The notes: a model not told the origin generated them from the letters alone. A DNA stretch of 64,000 bases from Ruegeria sp. HKCCD7303 (GCF_013111185.1 NZ_WVRE01000007.1:62001-126000); one strand, 5' to 3'. Positions 9,092 through 18,230 are shown, counted from the stretch's first letter. Made by a program: numbers and translations.

Positions 9092-10021
9092 CTAACTCTC
9101 ATCCAATGGCTTCATAAGTTGAAAGATCTGCTGGCGCATCCATTTTGCCATCGGGTTCTCATCAGATCTTTTGTGCCAAATCGCGATGATCAAGGCAGGA
9201 GCGATTTCGAACGGTGGCGTGAAATGCTTAAGGTCAAATCCTATCGAGACCTTTTGGGCCAGTTGCGTCGGCACCAGCGCGATAAGATCGCTTTCGCTGA
9301 CGGTTCTGCACACGCCCGAAAACACTGGCAGAGTCATGGCGACTTGACGTTTTCGTCCGACCTTTGCCAAGGCTGCATCCCCCATGGCCGACATTTTGCC
9401 CTCAGGAGAAAACAGGACATGGGACAAGTCGCAAAAAGTTTCCAAAGACATTTCACCGCCGCTAACAAAGCTTGAAAGCGCGGGATTGGTGGCTCTGCCA
9501 ATGACGGAAAAAGACGAATGGAACAGAGGTTCGCGATTTATCCACTCTGGTAGGTCCGTATCCGGAATAAGGGCGACGTCGGCCTGATATCGGTCAAGGC
9601 TTTCGACGTAATTGTAGGGAACCAAATCGACCAACTGGGCGGTTATTCCCGGTGCATTGTGACTGAGGTGGTCGCCAAGCGCTGGCATGAGGAGTTCTGC
9701 AAAGAAATCGCTTGCCGAGATTTTGAAGTTGCCCTGTGCCTGCAGCGGATCGAAATCTTTGGGTGGAGTTAGCAATCCCTCCAGCCGATTGAGTTCTTCG
9801 CGCAAGCCATCTTTGATCGAAGCGGCGAAATCGGTTGGGACCAACTGGTTCCCGTGTCGAACAAACAGGGCGTCATCCAAGGAATGTCGCAGCCGGTTCA
9901 GGGCATTGGAAACCGCAGATTGCGACAACCCCAGCCTTTCGCCGGCCTTGGTCGTCGATCCTTCGCGCAGAATTGCGTCCAGAATTCTGAGCAAATTAAG
10001 GTCAAGAGTGGCGAAATTCAC
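9092..10021 (-). CDS. LysR-family regulator (NodD/PcaQ-like length)
   Basis: Regulator of 309 residues from a GTG at 10021 behind AGGGTATC. The following sequence FATLDLNLLRILDAILREGS is where family homology begins, so an upstream ATG at 10090 is disfavoured. HTH residues read STTKAGERLGLSQSAVSNAL. The effector domain is typical. Divergent from the cupin/GST pair, which it probably controls; the 111-bp spacer contains a perfect 18-bp palindrome of a different (LacI-like) type. Confidence 0.88.
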   Translation of the reverse strand: MNFATLDLNLLRILDAILREGSTTKAGERLGLSQSAVSNALNRLRHSLDDALFVRHGNQLVPTDFAASIKDGLREELNRLEGLLTPPKDFDPLQAQGNFKISASDFFAELLMPALGDHLSHNAPGITAQLVDLVPYNYVESLDRYQADVALIPDTDLPEWINREPLFHSSFSVIGRATNPALSSFVSGGEMSLETFCDLSHVLFSPEGKMSAMGDAALAKVGRKRQVAMTLPVFSGVCRTVSESDLIALVPTQLAQKVSIGFDLKHFTPPFEIAPALIIAIWHKRSDENPMAKWMRQQIFQLMKPLDES

Positions 10022-10088
10022 GTTGGTGATACCCTGTATTTTGAAGTTTCGTTGGAGTGATACCGAATAATCCCGGTAAATGGAAACC

Positions 10089-10106
10089 AACGAAAGCGCT
10101 TTCGTT
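10089..10106. promoter_or_regulatory. Perfect 18-bp palindrome upstream of cupin gene
   Basis: AACGAAAGCGCTTTCGTT is self-complementary over 18 bases, centred on a CG-flanked GC step, 26 bases before the cupin ATG. The GAAAGCGCTTTC core is the shape of LacI-family operators, while LysR sites are usually T-N11-A. No LacI-family gene lies in this window. Confidence 0.55.
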
Positions 10107-10132
10107 TCATCTCAAGAACAGGGACTGAAACG

Positions 10133-10576
10133 ATGAAAGATTTGATGACTGATGACGCCACAATCGAATGGCTTGGCGTCCGTTACAAAACCATCCTGAC
10201 AGCGGAAGAAACCGGTGGGGCCATGTCGATCGTCGACAGCCTGTCGCCCGTCGGCAGCGGACCGCCCCGCCACGTTCATCACAATGAAGACGAAACATTC
10301 GTGATGATCACGGGAACCTGCAAAATCTGGATCGAAGGGATCGAGACGATTGCGGGCCCGGGCGAAAGCGTCTTCATCCCGCGTGGAAAGGAACACACAT
10401 TCAAGGTGATCGGCGACGAACCGTCTCGTCATCTCGTTATTCTGACCCCGGGCGGCTTTGAGGGGTTCTTTCAGGACATGGCAGACGGACAGTGCAAAAT
10501 CCCCGAGGATATGCCGGCCATCGAAACCTCTGCCACCAAACACAACATGACCTTCACCGGTCCGCCATTGGATTGA
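10133..10576 (+). CDS. Cupin-domain protein
   Basis: A 147-residue single-domain cupin. Motif 1 has the metal-ligand pattern PRHVHHNEDETFVMITG (two His and one Glu), and motif 2 reads PGESVFIPRGKEHTF with the last His. Such proteins bind Fe, Mn or Zn and act as dioxygenases, isomerases or sensors. First gene of a two-gene operon with a GST-like protein five bases downstream, facing a LysR regulator. A role in xenobiotic or aromatic handling is plausible but not shown. Confidence 0.85.
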   Translation: MKDLMTDDATIEWLGVRYKTILTAEETGGAMSIVDSLSPVGSGPPRHVHHNEDETFVMITGTCKIWIEGIETIAGPGESVFIPRGKEHTFKVIGDEPSRHLVILTPGGFEGFFQDMADGQCKIPEDMPAIETSATKHNMTFTGPPLD

Positions 10577-10581
10577 GCTCC

Positions 10582-11439
10582 ATGAACAAGCACATAGTAT
10601 ATCACATCCCAGTCTGCCCATTCTCCCAACGGCTCGAAATCCTTCTGGAACTTCGTGGTATGCAGGACGCGGTCGAGTTCAGAGTTGTCGACATCACCAA
10701 ACCACGTGACCCCGAGCTCTTGCGAAAAACCCGTGGGACAACCGCCCTGCCAGTACTGGAAACGGCAGAAGGTCACATCATCAAGGAAAGCCTGGTGATC
10801 CTGCGTTATCTTGATGAAGTTCTGGAGGGGCCACGGCTTCGCCGCGCCGACCCTCGCGAACATGCGATCGAAAGCATGCTGATTGCCAAAGAAGGCCCCT
10901 TCACCATGGCGGGATACATCTATGTCATGAACCAGGACCGGGCACAGAAAGAGGCCCACAATGACAAATTGCTCTCACTGTACCGGGACCTGAATGATTT
11001 TTTGATGGAACATAACCCGGATGGCACCTTCTTGTTTGAGGAGTTCAGTCTGGCCGAAGCCGTGTTTGCGCCTGTCTTCAAACGCTTCTGGTTCTTGGAT
11101 TACTACGAGGGTTTTGAGCTACCTGTAGGGCCGGAATATGAACGTGTCAAAAAATGGCGCGCCGCTTGCATGGCCCACGAGGCCACCGACCAGGTCAGCG
11201 AAGAAGAGATCGTCAAACTGTACTATGACTATGCATTGGGCGCTGGAAATGGTGCGCTGGTTGAAGGACGATCTGTGTCCAGCTTTGCCTTCCAACCTGA
11301 ATGGCAATCGCGCCCAATGCCACCACGCGACAAATATGAGACGTCGGCCACGGACGTCGATTTGGGTCTTGTCGAGATTGGCGCAATCCTCACTGATGCC
11401 AATTCCCAACAAACTTACGCCCACCCGACATCCGACTAA
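10582..11439 (+). CDS. Glutathione S-transferase-like protein
   Basis: A 285-residue protein. The N-terminal thioredoxin-like domain has CPFSQRLEILLELRG at the active-site end of helix 1 and the glutathione-binding ALPVLE and ESLVI (cis-Pro and Glu-Ser) positions. An all-helical C-terminal domain follows. The extension beyond about residue 230, ending in a low-conservation proline-rich tail, makes it longer than usual GSTs. Start at 10582, just after the cupin stop, though the ribosome site is weak (TGAGC), implying coupling. Confidence 0.85.
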   Translation: MNKHIVYHIPVCPFSQRLEILLELRGMQDAVEFRVVDITKPRDPELLRKTRGTTALPVLETAEGHIIKESLVILRYLDEVLEGPRLRRADPREHAIESMLIAKEGPFTMAGYIYVMNQDRAQKEAHNDKLLSLYRDLNDFLMEHNPDGTFLFEEFSLAEAVFAPVFKRFWFLDYYEGFELPVGPEYERVKKWRAACMAHEATDQVSEEEIVKLYYDYALGAGNGALVEGRSVSSFAFQPEWQSRPMPPRDKYETSATDVDLGLVEIGAILTDANSQQTYAHPTSD

Positions 11440-11482
11440 CGAATGCCAATTCGGACATCTGTCTAGCTGTTCCAGCCGGATA

Positions 11483-11560
11483 GGTGTCCGGTTTGGGCTC
11501 CGAGCGGTCATGCGATGAGTTCAGTTGAACAGCCGCTTTGCGGACGAAGCTGCTGTTCGC
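11483..11560. repeat. Two-hairpin intergenic repeat R1, copy 3
   Basis: GTCCGGTTTGGGCTCCGAGC, a spacer with GTTCAGTTGAACAG (itself a small palindrome), then CCGCTTTGCGGACGAAGC. It sits between the GST-like and the Spy-like genes. Confidence 0.75.
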
Positions 11561-11657
11561 TGCGAACTGTGCCAACGATTGCTTGTGTGCGGCGCAGGAA
11601 GATCCATACTGTCGTTTGAATGGCCAAATGCCGCTCTCTTTTTGGGGAAAAACGCTT

Positions 11658-12254
11658 ATGAAGTTCATTTTATCGATGGCAGTTGTTTCATTTGCCATGC
11701 CTCTGTCAGCATTTGCACAGGATCAAGGCCACAACCATGGTGGTTCCCCGTATGCCGGGTTCGAGGCACGTGAGATCAAAAGTCTATCCGATCAAGACAT
11801 CGCCGAACTTCGTCGCGGCGGTGGATGGGGACTGGCTCTTCCGGCGGAGTTGAATGGCCTTCCTGGCCCGGCCCATCTGCTAGAACTTCAAGAAGAACTT
11901 GCGCTTTCCAGCGATCAGGTTGCTGCAATTACCCTGATATTTGAAGAGATGCGAGCCGAGGCCATAGCGGCAGGAGAAAACTTCATAGCAGCTGAAGCAG
12001 CAGTTAGCGCAGCTTTTGAAGAGGCCGACCTTACACAAGAGGAACTCGCGGGGCTTTTGGCGAGAGCTGCTGAAGCCCGGGCAGCGTTGCGTTTGGTTCA
12101 TTTGTCCAGACATCTCGCGACACCCGCTCTTCTGAGTGACGAGCAAGTTCGAAAATACAGCGTCTTGCGCGGGTACTCAGATGATCCATGCGCCACAGTC
12201 CCGGAAGGACATGACCCAACAATGTGGCGGCGTCACAACGGTTGTGATGGGTAA
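11658..12254 (+). CDS. Periplasmic Spy/CpxP-like or metal-sensor-like protein
   Basis: A 198-residue secreted protein. Residues 1-20 are a Sec signal ending in SAFAQ. A short His-rich start (GHNHGG) follows, then a long helical region with repeated LSSDQ..AIT and LTQEE spacing, like Spy, CpxP, ZraP and CnrX proteins that bind metal or protect unfolded proteins in the periplasm. Two C-terminal Cys could form a disulfide. ATG at 11658 follows GGGGAAAAA; an earlier in-frame ATG has no signal peptide. Stands alone; role inferred from fold only. Confidence 0.65.
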   Translation: MKFILSMAVVSFAMPLSAFAQDQGHNHGGSPYAGFEAREIKSLSDQDIAELRRGGGWGLALPAELNGLPGPAHLLELQEELALSSDQVAAITLIFEEMRAEAIAAGENFIAAEAAVSAAFEEADLTQEELAGLLARAAEARAALRLVHLSRHLATPALLSDEQVRKYSVLRGYSDDPCATVPEGHDPTMWRRHNGCDG

Positions 12255-12330
12255 GCCGACCTCCGTTCGTCTCGCAGCGTAAGGGCATTGGGCGCGAAGC
12301 AGGCAGTAGCTGCCGCGCGACGCTGGCAGG

Positions 12331-12366
12331 CACGCAGAACGACCGCTGTGCGGATGAAGCGGTCAA
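12331..12366. repeat. R1 repeat, half copy
   Basis: GACCGCTGTGCGGATGAAGC followed by GGTC forms a 7-bp stem GACCGCT/AGCGGTC. It abuts the stop codon of the cyclase-hydrolase gene and could serve as its terminator. Confidence 0.55.
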
Positions 12367-13754
12367 TCCTGTTGTTCCGCAAGGAATGGGCCAATTTCAT
12401 GAAAGAATTCATCAAATCCTGCATGACCGCGGATCATGCAATGGTTAGCACCGGGAAGTTCAACGAACTCTGCGGTGGCTATTTCACGCGCTGTTTCACG
12501 ACCTTCACTGATGGGAGCTGCCATGTCCCCCTGCACGTGTAGCACAAGTGTAGGCACATTTAACTTTCGGGCGTCTGCTCGCGCATCAACTTTTGAGTTC
12601 ATGGCCATAATCCTTAAAGCAGTTTCCGGGCTCGCAGAAATTCGCTGCATTTCATCAAAGCTGGCACTCTCCGCTGGAGTTGCGTCTGGCATATAGCTGG
12701 ACGTAAAGAACTGTCGATAAATAGGATTAGGCGACCCCCAGCCCGCTGAAACCATTGCACGGGACGCCTCATAAAACTGTTCAGCCTCAGGATTTCCTCG
12801 CATCATTCTTCCACGGACATATCCGCCTAGAAGGATCAGGAATTTGACCCTCTCTGGGTATCTCGCGGCAAATCGAACGCAGAACGCTGAGCCCTGACTT
12901 ATTCCAAACAGACCAAAACGATCCAAGCCAGATGCATCAGCGACGGCAACCATATCATCTATCATTCTGTCCTCGGAGATGTCGTCGACGTCCCAGTCAG
13001 AAAGTCCGTTGCCGCGTTGATCGAACCGAACCAGCCGGCAGAGTTTGGAAAACTCAGATAAGAAATCCCCCCATACAGGACTGGTCCACTCATATTCGAT
13101 GTGGTTCAGCCAGTTGGGAGCCTTAAGAACAGGTGTTCCGGTTCCCGTTGAAGCCCAAGCCAAATTAATCCCATCAGCGGATTTGCAGAATTTCACGCGC
13201 TGCTGATAGGAGATTTCCGGCGCTTTTCGTTCCTGCACCACATTAGGCGTCCATTGCCACACACGTATTGGTCGTGTGATGTTTTTCACGCGCTGCCCGC
13301 CCATGTCTCGAAATGGTTCATCGATCTTGTCCAGAACAGATTGATGCACAATGTCCGAAACACAGATGCCACCCGGTTCCGCCAGGCCCTCTAGTCGCGC
13401 GGCAACATTCACACCGTCGCCAAAGATATCGTCGTCGTCAAAGATTACATCGCCAAGGTTGATACCCACTCTGAATCGGATCCGCCGATCTTCGACCAAG
13501 TCCAACTCTTTCCGCCCCATCTCTTTCTGGATTTCCAACGCGCAGCGTACAGCGTTCTGAACAGAAGGAAATGTTGCCAATAGGCCATCTCCAGTCGTCT
13601 TTACAATTTTCCCTCGGTTTCGAGCGATTTCCGGGTCAATCAAGTCTTTTCGGTACGTCTTTTGACGCGACAAAACACCCAACTCATCCGCTTCCATCAA
13701 TCGAGAATAGCCAACCATATCAGACGCAAGAATGGCTGAAAGTCGTTGTTCCAT
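12363..13754 (-). CDS. Class III adenylate cyclase fused to alpha/beta hydrolase
   Basis: A 463-residue cytosolic fusion. Residues 1-170 are a class III nucleotide cyclase with metal-binding Asp12 (ASDMVGYS) and Asp56 (TTGDGLLA) and the transition-state pair Asn116/Arg120 (GVNVAARLE), so it looks catalytically competent. Residues ~185-460 are an alpha/beta hydrolase: nucleophile Ser286 in GISQGS, Asp410 in HVQGD and His438 in GANHC. The usual partner of this cyclase type is a TolB/TPR module, so a hydrolase partner is notable. It may sense a small ester or act as a ligand-binding pseudo-hydrolase, changing cAMP output. Monocistronic. Confidence 0.88.
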   Translation of the reverse strand: MEQRLSAILASDMVGYSRLMEADELGVLSRQKTYRKDLIDPEIARNRGKIVKTTGDGLLATFPSVQNAVRCALEIQKEMGRKELDLVEDRRIRFRVGINLGDVIFDDDDIFGDGVNVAARLEGLAEPGGICVSDIVHQSVLDKIDEPFRDMGGQRVKNITRPIRVWQWTPNVVQERKAPEISYQQRVKFCKSADGINLAWASTGTGTPVLKAPNWLNHIEYEWTSPVWGDFLSEFSKLCRLVRFDQRGNGLSDWDVDDISEDRMIDDMVAVADASGLDRFGLFGISQGSAFCVRFAARYPERVKFLILLGGYVRGRMMRGNPEAEQFYEASRAMVSAGWGSPNPIYRQFFTSSYMPDATPAESASFDEMQRISASPETALRIMAMNSKVDARADARKLNVPTLVLHVQGDMAAPISEGRETAREIATAEFVELPGANHCMIRGHAGFDEFFHEIGPFLAEQQD

Positions 13755-14085
13755 CGTAGCCTCCCAAAGAGCTTTCCCAGCAGCAAGGCACTTAATTGTG
13801 CACCCCAGAAGTCATATTCGTTAAGCCGTGTACTTCATCCCCATTGAGTTATTGCTCTCTCACCAGAATGAAGATGTAGTGATCTTTCGAGAGTAGTTCC
13901 CGAGTTTATAGTATTCCATCAAGCGTTCCTCCCCAGATGAAGAGGCAAACTACCAGAACCTTTCAAATTTGGATACCGACGCCACTAAGAGACCCATACC
14001 TAGACATAAAGGCGCGTGTTGGTTGCGCAGCGACGCGTTCAATTCGGTTGAACAACCGATTGAAGTAGAAACGACTAGTATTGGT
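13755..14085. other. Gene-free 331-base gap
   Basis: No coding sequence supported. The only structure seen is CGGTTGAACAACCG at about 14045-14058 inside a longer imperfect palindrome (CAATTCGGTTG/CAACCGATTG), which could be an operator or weak stem-loop near the 3' end of the acetyltransferase gene. Confidence 0.5.
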
Positions 14086-14571
14086 TCAAAGTCGCATGCT
14101 CATTTCGTGCCATGTCATTCCGCCGTGGTCGGAGGTCGACGGTTTCAGATAGCTATAGCCGAGCTTTTCGTAGAGCGGCACGTGATGTTCTTTGCACATC
14201 AGATAGATCATTTCTTTATCCATCCGTTGCATGCGTTTTACAAACTCGTCCATCAGCGACCTTGAATAGCCTTTTCTTTGTCTCTTGGGATCAACGACAA
14301 CGGACATGATGACCACATTCGGGGCGTCAGGGTCGTGGCCAATAAGCTCTTTGAAGTCCTCGTCAGACATCTCGACCTCATGAGCGCATCCGCAATTGAT
14401 GAAGCCAACAACTTCACCGTCCACTTCAAGGATCAAAAAACCCTCGGGATGGGTCTCTATCCGTTTACAGATTTTAGCATGGGTTGCTGCTTCGTCTCCC
14501 TCATAAGCCGAGGTTTCAATTTCGAAGCAGCGATCCGCATCGGAAAGTTGGGCATTTCTAAACTTTTTCAT
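14086..14571 (-). CDS. GNAT-family acetyltransferase, arylalkylamine-like
   Basis: A 161-residue GNAT protein. The acetyl-CoA loop reads VVVDPKRQRKGYSRSLMDEF, and the end has YEKLGYSYL, the conserved C-terminal motif. The layout resembles serotonin/arylalkylamine N-acetyltransferase-like bacterial proteins. Start at 14571 (MKKFRNA) follows GGGGGAAAATCGC; upstream in-frame ATGs lack this. The acceptor amine is not predictable. Flanked on its 5' side by an R1 repeat. Confidence 0.85.
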   Translation of the reverse strand: MKKFRNAQLSDADRCFEIETSAYEGDEAATHAKICKRIETHPEGFLILEVDGEVVGFINCGCAHEVEMSDEDFKELIGHDPDAPNVVIMSVVVDPKRQRKGYSRSLMDEFVKRMQRMDKEMIYLMCKEHHVPLYEKLGYSYLKPSTSDHGGMTWHEMSMRL

Positions 14572-14660
14572 GCGATTTTCCCCCATGTCGCGGGGAAGAC
14601 TAACCCAAAAGATCCAAGGCTGTCTCGTATCAGAATAACGAGCATCTTGCCGCAAGAATT

Positions 14661-14730
14661 GGTGTCCGCTTTGGGCTCGGCTCCGTCATTCGACAAGTTC
14701 AGGTGAACAGTCGCTAAGCGGACAAAGCCG
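14661..14730. repeat. Two-hairpin intergenic repeat R1, copy 4
   Basis: GGTGTCCGCTTTGGGCTCGG, spacer with GTTCAGGTGAACAG, then TCGCTAAGCGGACAAAGC. The spacer half-palindrome GTTCA.TGAAC matches that of copy 3. Confidence 0.75.
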
Positions 14731-14768
14731 CCCAATGCCAACTCAAATTTATCGTCCGCCTTTCGGGG

Positions 14769-15611
14769 TTATCGGCCTCCTCTCAAATCGGCCTGCGCAT
14801 CGCGGATGATCGACCAAGACGAATGCATGAATAGTCCGGCAATCCCAAAGGCAACGATCAGATCGGGCCACGCGCTCCCGAGCCAAGCAACAAGCCCAGC
14901 CGCCACAACGACGGCAGCGTTGCCAATAGCGTCATTGCGTGAAAACAGCCAAACGGCACGCATATTTGCATCTCCTTTGCGGAACCGCATCAGTGGCAGT
15001 ACGGCGAGCACGTTTACCGCGAGAGCAACGATCCCAAATACGCCCATAAGCGTCGCGTCGGGCATGGTCTGGGTGAATATCCTCCATAGCGTTGTCGCCA
15101 GCACAATTAGGCTGAGGATACCAAGGAATATGCCTTGGATCAGAGCAGATCGCGCCCGCCATGCAACGGTCCAACCGATGGCTAGAAGACCTAGAAGCGT
15201 AATGAGGCCGTCGCCGATAAAGTCGAGCGCGTCCGCCTTGACGGCCTGTGACCCAGCCAGAAATCCGCCAACCATCTCTATCACGCCGTAGCCGACATTC
15301 AGAAGGACGACGGTCCAAAGAGCACGACGATAGGACGGATCTTGATGCGCCGCGCCGGCCTGAGCATCACCGTCGCCCTCAATGCGGTCAAATTCGTAAC
15401 CTGTCGTCGCAACTGCTTTCTCGATCTCCGGCAGCCGCACCTCAGGTATATTGAGGGTCATGATGTGAGTGGCTGCCGATACCTTCACCGCGTTTGGCGC
15501 AATTCCGGCGGCCTGTGCCGCGCGTTCTATCTGCGCCGCATCCTTTGCGCAGTCCATACCTGAGACACGGTAGCGAAACGTTAGAGCGTCAGAGGGTTGA
15601 GTGTCGGTCAT
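14769..15611 (-). CDS. Cation diffusion facilitator with N-terminal HMA domain
   Basis: A 280-residue inner-membrane metal transporter. Residues ~10-75 form a heavy-metal-associated domain; its metal loop reads GMDCAKDA, so only the first Cys (residue 21) of the usual CxxC is present. After a short linker come about six membrane helices with the CDF metal-site segments DALDFIGD and SRNDAIGN, Asp replacing the His seen in many zinc members. It lacks the long cytosolic C-terminal domain of YiiP. Probably exports Zn, Cd, Co or a similar ion. No regulator is adjacent. Confidence 0.85.
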   Translation of the reverse strand: MTDTQPSDALTFRYRVSGMDCAKDAAQIERAAQAAGIAPNAVKVSAATHIMTLNIPEVRLPEIEKAVATTGYEFDRIEGDGDAQAGAAHQDPSYRRALWTVVLLNVGYGVIEMVGGFLAGSQAVKADALDFIGDGLITLLGLLAIGWTVAWRARSALIQGIFLGILSLIVLATTLWRIFTQTMPDATLMGVFGIVALAVNVLAVLPLMRFRKGDANMRAVWLFSRNDAIGNAAVVVAAGLVAWLGSAWPDLIVAFGIAGLFMHSSWSIIRDAQADLRGGR

Positions 15612-15861
15612 GGTGGCACAGTAGACCCGGTTTAGTTGGCAACCAACCAGCTAGATGCTTTCGGTCAGATGTCAGCCGGGCCACGGTTATCAGTCACTCG
15701 TGACCACATGCGATGATCAATGGTTGCGTTCTACCAAGCAGCACGCAAACCAAAGTAAAACCTCTCGTTCTTTGAAAACATAATCAAAACATGATCGCTA
15801 ATTTGCCAAAATGAAATGAAGAGGCGATCATCAATTGCCTAAGCGGCAAGGATCAAAGTAG

Positions 15862-17772
15862 GTGCCTGAGAGATTTTTATCTGCAAAATTGTGTGGGTCT
15901 CCCTCCTTCGAACGGATGGATGGCACAGCGGTGCACTTTCCGACAAAGCGCGGATTAGCGCTTTTTACATATCTTGTAGTCAGGCCCGGAGAACGTATTC
16001 CCCGCGACGCACTGGCAGACTTGTTATGGGGAGACCGCGGCCCGAGCTCTGCCAAAACAGCGCTAAGGGGCACCATCTACGAGGTCAAGAAGGCGCTCGA
16101 AACAAATGCGAGCACGGTACTGGAGGTCCATCGCAATCATCTGTGCGTCGATCCTGATACCGTCGAGTCCGACATAGTGAGCGATTTGACTCCCGCTCAG
16201 GCGGCGGCGTTTCTCTCTGGCTTCGAAATCGGATCGATCGCTTTTGACGATTGGATTTCTGAGACGCGAGTGCGACTGACCAAGGCTGCATCGGTCAAAG
16301 CAATGGATGCCGCTGAAACCGCTCTGGCCGAAGGAAACGGCGAGCGCGCACTCGAAATCGTGACAGAACTTATCGCGATAGACCCGCTCGACGAACCGGC
16401 GAACCGCTTGTCTATGAGAGCGAAAGTGGCGCTTGGTCGACGTTCCGATGCGCTTAAGGACTTTGATGACCTACAAAACCTTCTGCTCCAAGAGCTAGAC
16501 GCGCAGCCTGACGATCTGACCTTGGAGCTGAATGAACATATCCGACGAGGCGAAAGGCTACTGCCGCGAGAGAAATTGGAGCGGCCTTCAGTGCCTTCGA
16601 TTGCAGTCATGCCGTTCGTTGATAGAACCAGCGAGGCGCGACACAGCCACATTGTCGAGGGATTGTTTGAGACGATTGCAAGCGGCCTATCGCGCGACCG
16701 ATCACTCTTTGTGATCTCGACAGGATCAACATCTCAGTATCGCTCTCTTCCAGTCAAGCCGGCGGAAGTCGCCAACGAACTTGGCGTTCGGTATCTGGTT
16801 GAGGGACGAGTGCGCATGGATCCCGCACGAATGCGCCTTGATGTCCAATTAGTCGATGGCGTCCGTGGCGCCCTTGTATGGAGTGAGACCTACGATTGCG
16901 AACGACCCGAGATGCTGGAGATACAAGATGAGATCGTCGCTCGCATTGTTGCAACGCTACGTGGCTACAAAGGCGTCATACAGCGAACTGAATTGCGAAG
17001 GGCTCGGTCGAAGTCCGAAGTTGATCTGACGGCCTACGACCTATTGATGCAAGGTATGGCCCTAAAAGAACACTTTTTGAAAGATGACATGCGTACCGCT
17101 CGTTCGTTATTTGAACGCGCGATATCGATCAGCCCGACGATGGCGGCGGCATATGGCTGGCTGGCATGGACGTGGTTTTTCGAGGTTTACATGGGTTGGA
17201 CGGATGAGATCGAGGCCGCTTTGGATGAGACTTTCCGAGCCGCCCAGAAAGCCGTCGAGCTTGACCCTGACTTGGACTTCGCCCACTGGGCATTAGGTGC
17301 GGCCAACTTAGCCGCCGGTGACAATGAACAGGCATTGTCTGGCTTCCAGCGTGCTTTGGACCTGAATCCAAATAATTCCGATGCGATGGCGAACATGGCC
17401 TGGCCCCTCGTCTTTACTGGGCGGACGACCGAAGCTCTCGATCAGCTTCGTCAAGCAACGCGTCTCAATCCGTTTTATCCCGATTGGTACACTTGGGGCA
17501 CTGGTATGGCCCTTTATGCACAGGGCGATTGTGGCGAAGCAGCGAACGAACTCGCGCAAATGACACAACCCAACGACCAGAGCCTTGCCTTCATGGCTGC
17601 TGCATTAGCTGAGGACGGTCAGGCTAAGAAAGCTGCAGATGCCCGGATCAAACTACTGGCTCTCGCCCCACATTTCGAGGTTAGTCGCTGTCTTGATGCG
17701 CTTTCTTTTTGCGACGCTTCAATCACCAACCGTCTTAGAGCATCCTTGGTTGGCCTTGGGTTACCCGATTGA
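15862..17772 (+). CDS. BTAD/TolB-like/TPR transcriptional regulator
   Basis: A 636-residue protein. Residues 1-95 resemble the winged helix of SARP/OmpR-type activators (KTALRGTIYEVKKAL), followed by a BTAD-like helical region to about 230. A TolB N-terminal-like domain follows (SIAVMPFVDRTSEARHSHIV and VRYLVEGRVRMD), then TPR repeats to the end. No membrane helix is seen, so it is cytosolic. Start is a GTG at 15862 after AAGGATCAAAG. The module order mirrors the cyclase-TolB-TPR proteins elsewhere in this window, with a DNA-binding head replacing the cyclase. An NTF2-like gene follows 90 bases downstream. Confidence 0.85.
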   Translation: MPERFLSAKLCGSPSFERMDGTAVHFPTKRGLALFTYLVVRPGERIPRDALADLLWGDRGPSSAKTALRGTIYEVKKALETNASTVLEVHRNHLCVDPDTVESDIVSDLTPAQAAAFLSGFEIGSIAFDDWISETRVRLTKAASVKAMDAAETALAEGNGERALEIVTELIAIDPLDEPANRLSMRAKVALGRRSDALKDFDDLQNLLLQELDAQPDDLTLELNEHIRRGERLLPREKLERPSVPSIAVMPFVDRTSEARHSHIVEGLFETIASGLSRDRSLFVISTGSTSQYRSLPVKPAEVANELGVRYLVEGRVRMDPARMRLDVQLVDGVRGALVWSETYDCERPEMLEIQDEIVARIVATLRGYKGVIQRTELRRARSKSEVDLTAYDLLMQGMALKEHFLKDDMRTARSLFERAISISPTMAAAYGWLAWTWFFEVYMGWTDEIEAALDETFRAAQKAVELDPDLDFAHWALGAANLAAGDNEQALSGFQRALDLNPNNSDAMANMAWPLVFTGRTTEALDQLRQATRLNPFYPDWYTWGTGMALYAQGDCGEAANELAQMTQPNDQSLAFMAAALAEDGQAKKAADARIKLLALAPHFEVSRCLDALSFCDASITNRLRASLVGLGLPD

Positions 17773-17861
17773 GGAGCTAGCGGCTCCGACGGCGTTCCGA
17801 CGATTTTCCGACGTTCGATTCTCAACATGGTGCTCATGGTCGACATGAGGAGTAAACAACC

Positions 17862-18230
17862 ATGCTACAGAACGACAAAGATGCCATCCGCGGAGCAATT
17901 GGCCGCTATTTTGAAGGTTTGAAAACCGCCGATGTTGCTCTGCTTAAGAGTGCTTTCCACGAACACGCTAACTTCTTCGGTGACTTTGGACCCGACCTTT
18001 GTGAAGCACCGATCCAAGGCCTGTTCGATTGGGCTTCATCTGAACTACAGCCCGGTCAAACAGGGCCCGACCACCGTTTGGAGATTGATGACATTCGCGT
18101 GTTCGGCAGTGTTGCTGTCGCGCAGTGCCGTGAACTTGGATTTATGGGGGGCGACTGCGACGAGGTCTTCATGCTGGTGAAGTCTGCTGGCGGCTGGTTG
18201 ATCACTAACAAATCCTGGGCAGATATTTAG
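17862..18230 (+). CDS. NTF2/SnoaL-like small protein (lumazine-binding-like family)
   Basis: A 122-residue cone-fold protein. It starts with IRGAIGRYFEGLKTADVALL and ends with the conserved GGWLITNKSW strand typical of putative lumazine-binding/SnoaL-like NTF2 proteins. The pocket ligand is unknown; members are enzymes or binding proteins. GAGGAG ribosome site nine bases before the ATG. It is codirectional with the BTAD/TPR regulator upstream and may be its target. Confidence 0.8.
   Translation: MLQNDKDAIRGAIGRYFEGLKTADVALLKSAFHEHANFFGDFGPDLCEAPIQGLFDWASSELQPGQTGPDHRLEIDDIRVFGSVAVAQCRELGFMGGDCDEVFMLVKSAGGWLITNKSWADI

Noticed and set aside
14039..14062. Inverted repeat CGGTTGAACAACCG as a terminator
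   Set aside because: Short, imperfect beyond 6 bp, and no U-run on either side; listed only as part of the gap.
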